Under the pieces are notes generated by a model. That model had not been told where the DNA came from and made no database searches. It worked only from the letters and a program-made list of their open reading frames with translations. This document shows positions 47,894 through 59,601 of a DNA stretch of 64,000 nucleotides, piece by piece (the first letter of the stretch is position 1; every line of letters begins with the position of its first letter). The position numbers and the translations under genes were made by a program. Source of the stretch: Megalobrama amblycephala (taxonomy: Eukaryota; Chordata; Actinopteri; Cypriniformes; Xenocyprididae); assembly GCF_018812025.1 (NCBI RefSeq), contig NC_063063.1:2720001-2784000 (forward strand), in the 5' to 3' direction.

Positions 47894-49004
47894 AAATTCA
47901 TAGTCTCCATCATTTTTAATTTGATTATGCTGTTCGCAATGCATCATGGAGTAGTTCATCACTAAAGCCGTTAAGTACACAGTCTTGTTCTTTTATAATT
48001 GTTTCTGATTTTTAAATACTTTTTGCTTCAAACAAAGTTTGTAGTGTTATGATTCTCCTTGAAGCTGGTTGGCTTGGTTCATGACTTATAGTGCTTTAAC
48101 AAAGACTTTTTTGAAATCCCTATGAAAGAAACAAATGGAAAAAATGTGAGCAGGCACTGTTGCGCTCTATTGCCGTTCATGACTATGTGTTTATCTGACA
48201 ATAATGAAAAATCATTCTTCCTTGTGTTCATTTAGTGAAAATCAATGTGAAAACAAGCCTTGATTATGTTCAATAGACCTTTAAAACTGTATTTTACATA
48301 TTTCAGCATTAAGCATTTCTAATCTGGCAATAATGGCTGTTTGTTTGAAATGATGGTTCCTCTGAAATAACCATTTTGAGGTATTTCAGAGGAAGTACAT
48401 AAATAGTTATTTATCAAAGCTGAAATGAATGGCCTTTCCTGGATGTAATCACAAAGAGCTGAAAAAATAATTATAATAATACAGTGATGAAAAAGCAAAA
48501 GAAAACAGTTTGAAATAATCAGCAAAATTTGCTGTGAATAAATAACCGGCCAATAATAAAATCTGACAGATGGAGTAAATTAAAACTCACAACAAATGGC
48601 ACTATAAAAGTGAATTTTGAGGGGAAATGTGCTCTCACAGAAGTTGCGGCTCCCATCAACCTTACATCAATTGGAAATATCACACAGTGTTATAGAATAC
48701 AAATCTGACTAATGTAATACATGAGAAAAGGCAGTAAGACTTATCATTGAAATATCAAAAAGTCAAATAACCAACCTGGCCATAGAATTCGACACGCACA
48801 GGGAATTCAATTACGCAGATTGGCTATTATATCTCCAGTCGACAATATTACAGGATTCATTCATAATGCAGAAAGAGGTATGTGCTTGAGTGTTTTATTA
48901 AGGGCAGGTGTATGTATTTTTAGACCTCCAAAGGAACTCAAGTGAAAGAGGGTGCAGTGTTCTTGAGAATGGCCACAACATGTCATTTAAATCCACTCAC
49001 ATAA
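47894..49004. other. Non-coding stretch
   Basis: AT-rich; no gene or transposon boundary recognised. Confidence 0.4.
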
Positions 49005-49195
49005 ACTCTTAAAAAGAACATTTTTATTGCACAAAAAGGTCTTTATAGTGGAAAAGGGTTTTTTAAATTTTCAAAATGTTCTTCACACTATGGTTCTTTT
49101 AAGAACTGTTCACTGAAAGGTTCTTTGGGGAACCAAAAATGGTTCTTCTATGGCATTGACGCGGGAACCTTTATTTTTAGGAGTGCATATCAGTA
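49005..49195. mobile_element. Palindromic MITE (ACTCTTAAAAA end)
   Basis: Left end ACTCTTAAAAAGAACATTTT and right end ACCTTTATTTTTAGGAGTG are inverse. The interior contains AAAGGTTCTTTGGGGAACC and AAATGGTTCTTCTATGGC, words typical of a self-complementary cyprinid MITE. Internally deleted compared with what I recall of full copies. Confidence 0.65.
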
Positions 49196-50021
49196 GACAT
49201 TACCGATTATCATGGGAAGGCAATTAAAGTGATTAAAGTTATTGTCAAAACCATCATATGTGTCAAAAATGTCACAGCCGACCATACATTTTACAACAAC
49301 AAAAAAGCGCACACACATGAACATATTTACCCTTAATTATCTGCTGGGACAACAATGGCAGCTGGCTAATTGGGTTAAGAAGCAGCCATGGTAGAGGTTA
49401 AGCACTGGAGGGATTTGCTCAGTACTTACTGAAGACATCCTCACAGAAACACACAAAATCATATAACTGAATATCTGAAAAAAAAAAAAGAGCACAAAAT
49501 TCTATTCAACAACAGCCATGGCAGCTAGTTTTCCCTGAGGAGGTCAGGTACATTTGTGTTTCACAGATGTACTTTTTGATTTGAATTCTGCCTCAATCAA
49601 ACACATCTGTGTTTTTCTCACACAAGCTCTGCAAACATTATGGAGCAAATTACCATTTGTTTGTCAAATAACTCAGGGGTCCTCTGAGAAATCTAATCCT
49701 GTCCGGATGGGAATGATTGTGATTGTTATTTTTGTATGCCTTTGCATCATAATGTTTCTCTTTATCTACTCTGACCTTCATCGAATACCGTAACTAAAGT
49801 CGTTACTGCCTGGTGCACCTTCATTATGGATGTTCTGGGTACAATAATGGTGTGTTTGGAAAGATCATATTTACGAGTTGAACGTCACTGCAAAGTCGTA
49901 ATTACGAATGGGAAACTCTGAATTTTTTTAAATCCCAAGGTTTCAGAGTTGGGGGCAGTCTTTGCCTAAAACGATCAGTAAAACACCTAACTTCACTGTA
50001 TTTTTAGGGACAATACATTTG
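49196..50021. other. Non-coding stretch
   Basis: No gene recognised. Confidence 0.4.
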
Positions 50022-50024
50022 TAA

Positions 50025-50312
50025 GGGTGTGTTCACACTTGTAGTTCGGTTCATTTGGTTCATTTGGTCCAAAAAAAAAAAAAAAAAAAATTTAGTCCTG
50101 GTCCGATTAGCGTTCAGATTGGCAATTTTAAGCAAAGTTCATTTGGAAGTGGACCGGGACCCATCTTTTCAGCAGTCTCTGTCCGCTTGTTTGGTGTGCA
50201 CCAGGGTTCGGATGGCAGCGTTCACATATGTTCAAATGAACCGCACTAACAGAGCAATCGCACCAGTGTTCGTTTTGAATCGAACTAAACATGAGTATGT
50301 GTGAACACACCC
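50025..50312. mobile_element. Harbinger-type MITE
   Basis: A 288-bp element with ends GGGTGTGTTCACACTTG and TATGTGTGAACACACCC, flanked on both sides by TAA (50022-50024 and 50313-50315). Three-base TWA target duplications are characteristic of PIF/Harbinger. It contains an A19 tract near 50071-50090. Open frames here arise from the MITE and have no meaning as genes. Confidence 0.85.
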
Positions 50313-50679
50313 TAAGAATGGAGCAGACCCCTTTATAGAGAGGACAAAGTAACCCAGGCTCACTGGAAAAAAGTGCATGTGGCATTTCTGCAAAATGATA
50401 TTATGTTGCTTGTTGCACATTGTGCAACAGTTAAAGAAAGAAATATCCAGTGAGTGACGCTAAAAGTGTGTTTAGAAACAGATGAATGTGAATCTGGCAA
50501 AGTTTTATCTCAGCTAATAAAATTATTTTTAAAAAAAAATACATTTTGCTAATGATACCATTAAGTTATGAAAATGTTAATTTGGAATGTTCTCTAAACA
50601 TTCAAAACATCCATTTTTTTTGTTTGTTTTAAAAATGTTTTTAAAAATGTGAAAAAGGTATATTAGTTTTACAATATAA

Positions 50680-51219
50680 CTATAAAAACAGTGCAACAAA
50701 TAAATCTAGGAATATAATTATATAAGAAAATAATCTCTTTAAAACTTGAAGTCCAGAAACAATTTTGTTAAATAAAAATCTCACGTTTTCGACGACTGAC
50801 AGCAGCTGGTCATCCAGAACAATAAACCCGACAATTTTGTCGGTTATCTTTATTTGTCTTTTGAAAACTTTTCTCTTTGTTTGAATGAAGCTGGCACGCC
50901 TCATCCTTCTCCATCTTAAGCGCGTCAAACGCCCGAATCGCTCAATTCGCACCGCGTCATTCACGCAAATCGCGCCGCAGGGAGTCAATTCGCGTCTTTG
51001 CATTGACTTAACATGTAAATCACTCGCGCTTATCGCTTCATTCGCGTCTGGTGTGAACGCAGCATTAGCCTTTATGTAACCATCGTGTTGCGCGGGGTGA
51101 CGCGTCTTCAAATGCTTTATTAAGTTATTTGTGTTAAAGTTGCCAATACTTGTGCCACTCGAAATTGCAGCATTGCATATGAGACATGTCGCCGTTTTAC
51201 TGGTCTGAAATACTGCCAA
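50680..51219 (-). pseudogene. BED zinc-finger hAT transposase, N-terminal fragment
   Basis: The 179-codon minus-strand frame begins with a BED-type finger: C12-x2-C15, then H35-x4-H40 in LIKHLKTRH. After about residue 53 the text is derived from an inserted GC-rich MITE (50884-51067). The hAT sequence resumes at ITDKIVGFIVLDDQLLSVVE (about residues 124-143), the conserved helix after the finger in hAT transposases. The frame ends soon after, so the catalytic domain is absent. The insertion happens to keep the frame open. Confidence 0.7.
50884..51067. mobile_element. CpG-rich MITE fragment inside the hAT gene
   Basis: Right end GCGTCTGGTGTGAACGCAGC, then ATTAG, with repeated TTCGCGTC/CGCAAATCGC words. 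The left end lacks a matching GCTGCGTTCACACC, so the copy is truncated there. Confidence 0.6.
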
Positions 51220-51574
51220 ACAGCAGACATACTGCTAGCGCGTTTTCACTTCTCCGCTGCTCTAAACAGTGGTTGCTTGTGGCAACGCAGCACAACTTCC
51301 TGTGTTTGCATTGTGAGCCGCGAAGAATAATTGATTTCCGATTTGCTGCGTTAAGCAAAGATAGCGGGCACAACTAGGTGTTGTTTAAGAAAATGGTATC
51401 GGATCGGTACGTGAGTTTAAATACTCGCCGATACCGATGCCAGAAATTTTTGTGGTATCGGTGGTATTTCCGATACTAGTATCGGAATCGGAACAACCCT
51501 ATTCAAAAGGTGAGACAATAGTCCGTGTTGGAGTGCCCTTTAGTGGCTAACTAGGGCACACCAATTGGTGATCA

Positions 51575-52053
51575 TGACAATATCGAAATCCTCTGACATT
51601 TCTCTTTAAAAATTCTTGTTTTAGACTTTAGACTCGTGTTTTGTTTTGCTCTATTCACTGTGCTTTCACGTTCATCATAACGTCATGCGTCAGATCAGAG
51701 GTTACTCTTCCGCTGCAAATTGATGTGTAGGGCCGTCTGCCGGAAGCTAGTTATTATAGTTAATAAAGTTTTAAATATGGATATTTTTCTTACAAAAACC
51801 CATCACTTCAACCCATCGCCTTTATTAACCCCCTTGAGCCGTATGGATATTTTTTATGATGGATTTTTTTTTTTTTTTTGGCTTCAAAATGTGGCCCCCT
51901 ATTCACTACCATTATAAAGCTTGGAAGAGCCAGGGTATTTTTAAGTATATCTCTGACTGTGTTCGTCTGAATGAAGATAGTCATATACACATTGAATGGC
52001 TTGAGGGAGAGTAAATCATGGGATAATTTTCATTTTGGGTGAACTAACCTATT
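51575..52053. mobile_element. Truncated TTAA-type MITE
   Basis: The right end, TTTTGGGTGAACTAACC then TATTAA, and the inner parts (CCGGAAGCTAGTTATTATAG, GTAAATCATGGGATAATTTT) match 53959-54560. The left arm is missing; the match fades at about 51575. Confidence 0.75.
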
Positions 52054-53088
52054 AAAATGTTAGATGAACGTCCAATTAATATTTTTCAGAAAAATAAAAC
52101 ATTCCATGAAAGTTGTATAGATAATGATTTTGTGCTACTGTTTTGAGAACATTAAAAAAGACTAGATAACTTTGTATGAACATTTCAATTAATGTTACTG
52201 GAAGAAATAACTAACTAACTAAATAACTAACGCTGGAAATGTCTGGTGAGTAGCGCTTAGGGTTAATAAAACTGATCATGAAATAAAAACTTCATTTGCT
52301 GAAGCAACCGTGCCATTTTACAGTATGAGCTCTTTTATCATGGCTTGTGTATCACCGGACTCATACAAAGTGTGATGCTGTACCAGGTGAGTTATCGAGC
52401 AAGTTTACTATGTCAGAATAGCCAAATATATGGTGCTAATTAAGTGATGCAAACAACGAAATGTATTAGTTTACAAATCATAAACTATGGGAAAAGTATT
52501 TTGAAATCATATCATAGTATTGTGCAAGGAATCTCATGAAAATAATGTATTAATCTAAATTAATATTAATCTTAAACTATTAATTAAATTAGTCTTTATT
52601 AATCAATAATCTGTCCCTGTAATGAGAATTTGTGTGAAAAGCAATAAAAGTTATTTTGTGCTTTACTGCCACTAGTGTTCATTTCAGCTGGAAACAGCAG
52701 TGAATTGTATGTATAGATACATTTATGGAGTTTTGCAGAAGTAGTGCCTATATTGACATTTCAAATTCTGAGATGGAGTAAAAGGTATATACAGTATTCT
52801 CTCTCTCTCTTTCTTACAAATTGAACATTACCACTCACATGTGAACACTCTCATGCCTGCTGTGAAAATCAGTTTTCTCATATCCCACAGCCACGTACAG
52901 CACCAGCCTACAATGCTATCCTTCTGGCTTTCTGATTGGCTGTTTACAGAGTTCCATTTTCCACATCACCCAGAGAAAATGACTCAGCAGAAACCCACGG
53001 GACAGAAACCCACCTCTACTTCCGGCACATTAGGACCGTTTTCTGCTCTCATAACATAAAATGAGCCAGAATCTACAGGGAGCGAGAA
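52054..53088. other. Non-coding stretch
   Basis: No gene recognised; short CT repeat at about 52798-52812. Confidence 0.4.
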
Positions 53089-53415
53089 CAAGCAGAACAA
53101 GCTGTTTCTCAACCAAGGGTCCGTGGACCCCTAGTGGTCCTTGACGTAATGCCAGGGGGTCCTTATAAAATATCTGAATATGAATATTTGTATATTTTGA
53201 CATTTGACATGTTCCCATAAAAGAAGAAGATAATATATGTATAATATAACTGACGATATGACTGAATATTGGACAAGTCAACTAACGTAGTAGTAAAATA
53301 TACCTGATTGCATTTGGTCGTCACAAAGACATTAATGATCGCAATGAGCCAATATTATGCTGGGGTCCTAAATATGACGGGGGTCCATTACTCAAAAAAA
53401 GTCTGAGTACCTCCA
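53089..53415. mobile_element. hAT-like MITE (TTCTCAACC...GGGTCCGTGG)
   Basis: Left part GTTTCTCAACCAAGGGTCCG then TGGACCCCTAG, and right part GGGGGTCCATTACTC then AAAAAAAGTCTGAGTACCTC, correspond to the two ends of a hAT MITE I recognise from cyprinids. Both outer ends are eroded and no target duplication is readable. Confidence 0.55.
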
Positions 53416-53954
53416 CTACTTTGAAAGTGTTTCTCATGACTCTTATCTATAAATGTCATGTTTTGTACTGCATATGTATTTCAGTTAACAGAGTTCTTAA
53501 TAATTCATGTAAAATTCCAATAACTTTTCTTCGTGGATCAATCCAGCATCATCTGAGGGGGAATTATGATGCATTAAATCAGTTTTACTGGTCAGGCATG
53601 ACAGACTGAAACTTGTCCTCGAGCATCACTTTAAAATAAACCTTATAAACTCTTTATTATTACTATTAATAAGATTAATGTGGCAAAACATGCCACAACG
53701 TTTATGCTGCTACCCATAAAACCCTGACAAAGAGATTGCACGTCACTTGTCCCATCTAAAATACTGAGTTGGAAAAAGAGCAGGACAAGGTCTTGGCCTT
53801 TAATGTGTACTTTATCTCAGCACACCAACTCCTGTTCAGTTCCTGTTCAACTTCCACACCAATGGAAAGTGGACCAGGCATGATAAAACAGCATTATCCT
53901 TAATTACATCTGGAAACTGTCCTATACGTGCTCTGAATTATATCAACCTCACGA
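53416..53954. other. Non-coding stretch
   Basis: Nothing recognised. Confidence 0.4.
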
Positions 53955-53958
53955 TTAA

Positions 53959-54560
53959 AGGGACACTTCACCCAAAAAATTAGAATTATCCCATGATTTA
54001 CTCTCCCTCAAGGTGTATTTGACTATCTTCTTTCAGATGAACACAATCAGAGATATATTTAAAAATATCCTTAGTTCTCCAAAGTTTATAATGGTTGTGA
54101 ATGGGGGGCTGTGTTTTGAAGTAAAAAATAATGCATCCATCCATAAAAAAAGTAATCCATATGACTCCAGGTGGTTAATAAAGGCCTTCTGAAGCAAAGC
54201 GATGCCTTTTGGTAAGAAAATATCCATATTTAAAACTATAAATTCAAATAACTAGCTTCCAGTGGATGACCGTACACAGAATGTGCAAGTCGATTTGCGG
54301 CAGAAGAGTATCCTTTGACCTGACACTCTGGCCTTCACGAATTTATAAGTCTAAATCGATCATTTTTAAAGAGAAATTTCAGAGGATTTTGATATAAGAG
54401 AAGAGGAGCTTGAGTTTGTTGCACAGCCCTATTTGTTTGAACTAAGGATATTTTTTAAATATATCTCTGATCGTGTTCATCTGAAAGAAGATATACACCT
54501 AGGATGGCTTGAGGGTGAGTAAATCATGGGATAATTTTCATTTTTGGGTGAACTATCCCT
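53959..54560. mobile_element. TTAA-flanked inverted-repeat MITE
   Basis: Flanked by TTAA at 53955-53958 and 54561-54564. Ends AGGGACACTTCACCC and GGGTGAACTATCCCT. It contains CATCCATCCATA and a centre with TAGCTTCCAGTGGATGACCG, related to the truncated copy at 51575-52053. Confidence 0.88.
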
Positions 54561-54564
54561 TTAA

Positions 54565-55056
54565 GCCTCTCCATTTAGAAGTGCAGAAACATTAGGAACG
54601 GCTCAATTACCAAATTTACTGTAGATAAAACAGAAATAGTGACACATATCTTCTTCCACATTGTGACGCACAACCGAGTGCAATGGATAATCGAAAAATA
54701 AGCTGGGGATGTAGAAAAAATGCTATTTGATAATTATGAGGTAAAAAAAAATTATTATTATTCTTTAGGATAGGCTAGGTATAACATGCATTTAGAAAAT
54801 AGATTTCATGTAGTCTCTAATATAATCATAAATAAATTACATCTGTATCAACCATTACCAAAATTAAGAGCAAGATAGTGTCAAAAACGTATTTGAATTG
54901 TTTTCTGACTGTCTTGTTGAACATTTGCAGAGTATCTGCTGCACTACTCATAGTAACACAACCACGTGCGATTAAAATTACTCAACAGCCAGGCAATTAA
55001 TTATATATACAACCATAGGCATATAGAGGGGAGCGTTAGTTCATTTAGAAACATGT
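54565..55056. other. Non-coding stretch
   Basis: Nothing recognised; followed directly by the target duplication of the hAT-bounded minisatellite. Confidence 0.4.
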
Positions 55057-55064
55057 TTTGAGCC

Positions 55065-58000
55065 CAGTGTTGCCAGACGTATAATAATTATCGTATTTGA
55101 ACGATAATTTTGACCTCTGTACGATGTAGGCCTACGATCAATAATGAAAAAAAGTTTACCTCTCGCAATTCTGACTTTATATCACGCAATTGCGAGTTTA
55201 TATCTCAGAATTGTGACTTTATATCACGCAATTGCGAGTTTATATCTCAGAATTGTGACTTTATATCACGCAATTGCAAGTTTATATCTCAGAATTGTGA
55301 CTTTATATCACGCAATTGCGAGTTTATATCTCAGAATTGTTACTTTGTATCACACAATTACGAGTTTATATCTCAGAATTGTTACTTTGTATCACGCAAT
55401 TACGAGTTTATATCTCAGAATTGTGACTTTATATCACGCAATTGCGAGTTTATATCTCAGAATTGTGACTTTATATCACGCAATTGCGAGTTTATATCTC
55501 AGAATTGTGACTTTATATCACGCAATTGCGAGTTTATATCTCAGAATTGTTACTTTGTATCACACAATTACGAGTTTATATCTCAGAATTGTTACTTTGT
55601 ATCACGCAATTACGAGTTTATATCTCAGAATTGTTACTTTGTATCACACAATTGCAAGTTTATATCTCAGAATTGTTACTGTGTATCACACAATTGCAAG
55701 TTTATATCTCAGAATTGTTACTTTGTATCACGCAATTACAAGTTTATATCTCAGAATTGTTACTTTGTATCACGCAATTGCGAGTTTATATCTCAGAATT
55801 GTTACTTTGTATCACACAATTGCAAGTTTATATCTCAGAATTGTTACTGTGTATCACACAATTGCAAGTTTATATCTCAGAATTGTTACTTTGTATCACG
55901 CAATTACAAGTTTATATCTCAGAATTGTTACTTTGTATCACGCAATTGCGAGTTTATATCTCAGAATTGTTACTTTGTATCACGCAATTGCAAGTTTATA
56001 TCTCAGAATTGTGACTATTTCACGCAATTGCGAGTTTATATCTCAGAATTGTGACTATATCATGCAATTGCGAGTTTATATTTCAGAATTGTTACTTTAT
56101 ATCACACAATTGCAGTTTATATCTCAGAATTGTTACTTTATATCACGCAATTGCGAGTTTATATCTCAGAATTGTGACTATATCACGCAACTGCAAGGTT
56201 ATATCTCAGATTTGTGACTTTATATCACGCAATTGCAAGTTTATATCTCAGAAGTGTGACTATTTCACGCAATTGCGAGTTTATATCTCAGAATTGTGAC
56301 TATATCATGCAATTGCGAGTTTATATTTCAGAATTGTTACTTTATATCACACAATTGCAGTTTATATCTCAGAATTGTGACTATATCACGCAACTGCGAG
56401 TTTATATCTCAGAATTGTGACTTTATATCACGCAATTGCGAGTTTATATCTCAGAATTGTGACTTTATATCACGCAATTGCAAGTTTATATCTCAGAATT
56501 GTTACTTTGTATCACGCAATTGCGAGTTTATATCTCAGAATTGTGACTTTATATCATGCAATTACGAGTTTATATCTCAGAATTGTTACTTTGTATCACG
56601 CAATTGCGAGTTTATATCTCAGAATTGTTACTTTGTATCACGCAATTGCGAGTTTATATCTCAGAATTGTTACTTTGTATCACGCAATTGCAAGTTTATA
56701 TCTCAGAATTGTGACTATTTCACGCAATTGCGAGTTTATATCTCAGAATTGTGACTATATCATGCAATTGCGAGTTTATATCTCAGAATTGTGACTATAT
56801 CACGCAATTGCGAGTTTATATCTCAGAATTGTGACTTTATATCACGCAATTGCGAGTTTATATCTCAGAATTGTGACTTTATATCACGCAATTGCGAGTT
56901 TATATCTCAGAATTGTGACTTTATATCACGCAATTGCAAGTTTATATCTCAGAATTGTGACTATTTCACGCAATTGCGAGTTTATATCTCAGAATTGTGA
57001 CTATATCATGCAATTGCGAGTTTATATTTCAGAATTGTTACTTTATATCACACAATTGCAGTTTATATCTCAGAATTGTGACTATATCATGCAATTACGA
57101 GTTTATATTTCAGAATTGTTACTTTATATCACACAATTGCAGTTTATATCTCAGAATTGTTACTTTATATCACGCAATTGCGAGTTTATATCTCAGAATT
57201 GTGACTATATCACGCAACTGCGAGTTTATGTCTCAGAATTGTGACTTTATATCACGCAATTGCAAGTTTATATCTCAGAATTGTGACTATTTCACGCAAT
57301 TGCGAGTTTATATCTCAGAATTGTGACTATATCATGCAATTGCGAGTTTATATCTCAGAATTGTGACTATATCACGCAACTGCGAGTTTATGTCTCAGAA
57401 TTGTGACTTTATATCACGCAATTGCAAGTTTATATCTCAGAATTGTGACTATTTCACGCAATTGCGAGTTTATATCTCAGAATTGTGACTATATCATGCA
57501 ATTGCGAGTTTATATCTCAGAATTGTGACTATATCACGCAACTGCGAGTTTATAGCTCAGAATTGTGACTTTATATCACGCAATTGCGAGTTTATATCTC
57601 AGAATTGTGACTATATCACGCAACTGCGAGTTTATATCTCAGAATTGTGACTTTATATCATGCAATTGCGAGTTTATATCTCAGAATTGTTACTTTATAT
57701 CAAGCATTTGCGAGTTTATATCTCAGAATTGTGACTATATCACGCAATTGCGAGTTTATATCTCAGAATTGTTACTTTATATCACGAAATTGCGAGTTTA
57801 TATCTCAGAATTGTGACTATATCACGCAATTGCGAGTTTATATCTCAGAATTGTGACTTTATATCACGCAATTGCGAGTTTATATCTCAGAATTGTTACT
57901 TTATATCACGCAATTGCGAGTTTATATCTCAGAATTGTGACTTTATATCACGCAATTGCGAGTTTATATCTCAGAATTGTTACTATATCACGCAATTGCA

Positions 58001-59593
58001 AGTTTATATCTCAGAATTGTTACTTTATATCACGCAATTGCGAGTTTATATCTCAGAATTGACTATATCACGCAATTGCGAGTTTATATCTCAGAATTGT
58101 GACTATTTCACGCAATTGCGAGTTTATATCTCAGAATTGTGACTATATCACGCAATTGCAAGTTTATATCTCAGAATTGTTACTTTATATCACGCAATTG
58201 CAAGTTTATATCTCAGAATTGTGACTTTATATCATGCAATTGCGAGTTTATATCTCAGAATTGTTACTTTATATCAAGCATTTGCGAGTTTATATCTCAG
58301 AATTGTGACTATATCACGCAATTGCGAGTTTATATCTCAGAATTGTTACTTTATATCACGAAATTGCGAGTTTATATCTCAGAATTGTGACTATATCACG
58401 CAATTGCGAGTTTATATCTCAGAATTGTGACTTTATATCACGCAATTGCGAGTTTATATCTCAGAATTGTTACTTTATATCACACAATTGCGAGTTTATA
58501 TCTCAGAATTGTGACTTTATATCACGCAATTGCGAGTTTATATCTCAGAATTGTTACTATATCACGCAATTGCAAGTTTATATCTCAGAATTGTTACTTT
58601 ATATCACGCAATTGCGAGTTTATATCTCAGAATTGTGACTATATCACGCAATTGCGAGTTTATATCTCAGAATTGTGACTATTTCACGCAATTGCGAGTT
58701 TATATCTCAGAATTGTGACTATATCATGCAATTGCGAGTTTATATCTCAGAACTGTTACTTTATATCACGCAATTGCGAGTTTATATCTCAGAATTGTGA
58801 CTATATCACGCAATTGCAAGTTTATATCTCAGAATTGTTACTTTATATCACGCAATTGCAAGTTTATATCTCAGAATTGACTATATCACGCAATTACGAG
58901 TTTATATCTCAGAATTGTGACTATTTCACGCAATTGCGAGTTTATATCTCAGAATTGTGACTATTTCACGCAAATGCGAGTTTATATCTCAGAATTGTGA
59001 CTATATCACGCAATTGCGAGTTTATATCTCAGAATTGTGACTATATCATGCAATTGCGAGTTTATATCTCAGAATTGTTACTTTATATCACACAATTGCG
59101 AGTTTATATCTCAGAATTGTGACTATATCACGCAACTGCGAGTTTATATCTCAGAATTGTGACTTTATATCATGCAATTGCGAGTTTATATCTCAGAATT
59201 GTTACTTTATATCAAGCATTTGCGAGTTTATATCTCAGAATTGTGACTATATCACACAATTGCGAGTTTATATCTCAGAATTGTTACTTTATATCACGAA
59301 ATTGCGAGTTTATATCTCAGAATTGTGACTATATCACGCAATTGCGAGTTTATATCTCAGAAATGTATATTTATTGTAGTATAATATACCCTAAAGTTGT
59401 AAAAAACTTAATACAGTTTTGGGTAAAGTAATTTTTGTTATATTCCTATAGTTATATTACCACAACAACTATAGAAATACCACAACAAATTAATTCAAGT
59501 ACTTTACTATAGTATGGTTCAAAAACACTATAGTATTTACTATAAATTACTATAGTATTTTTTCACCTGGACATTTCCAATCTGGCAACACTG
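55065..59593. mobile_element. hAT-like element filled by a 4.2-kb minisatellite
   Basis: CAGTGTTGCCAGA at 55065-55077 and its exact complement TCTGGCAACACTG at 59581-59593 form 13-bp perfect terminal inverted repeats. The flanks are TTTGAGCC (55057-55064) and TTTGAGAC (59594-59601), a 7/8 match of hAT length and in the right register. Only about 80 bp on the left and 230 bp on the right (rich in ACTATAGTA words) are not tandem repeat. There is no transposase. The whole array therefore appears to lie within one non-autonomous transposon. Confidence 0.8.
55158..59366. repeat. 40/42-bp minisatellite, about one hundred units
   Basis: The unit is TCACGCAATTGCGAGTTTAT followed by ATCTCAGAATTGTGACTTTATA (42 bp), or the same ending GTGACTATA (40 bp). 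It contains the palindrome CGCAATTGCG. Variant types (TTACTTTGTATCACAC, CAACTGCG, AAGCATTTGCG, GCAATTACG) are clustered and recur in order, giving higher-order repeats of 168 bp, about 162 bp and 574 bp. The 42-bp type preserves reading frame, so long frames of FISRNCEFISQNCD-like repeats appear; they are artefacts of period length and not a gene. Confidence 0.97.
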
Positions 59594-59601
59594 TTTGAGA
59601 C

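Larger units (their letters stand above)
50640..51501 (-). mobile_element. hAT element relic with BED-finger transposase
   Basis: The outer end at 51501 reads on the minus strand TAGGGTTGTTCCGATTCCGA, then GATACTAGTATCGG, a hAT-type terminus. The transposase start lies at 51219 on the minus strand. The opposite end is missing or unrecognised, so the left limit is arbitrary. Confidence 0.65.

Noticed and set aside
55158..59366. Regular ~40-bp spacing reminiscent of a CRISPR array
   Set aside because: There are no unique spacers between repeats, units are contiguous, and the DNA is clearly eukaryotic.
55110..59431. Plus-strand open frames up to 357 codons with 14-residue repeats (FISRNCEFISQNCD-like), resembling a pentapeptide or cysteine-repeat protein
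   Set aside because: The 42-bp period is a multiple of three and the unit lacks stops in several frames, so open frames are expected by chance. The 40-bp units break each frame, and no promoter, start context or unique coding flank is seen.
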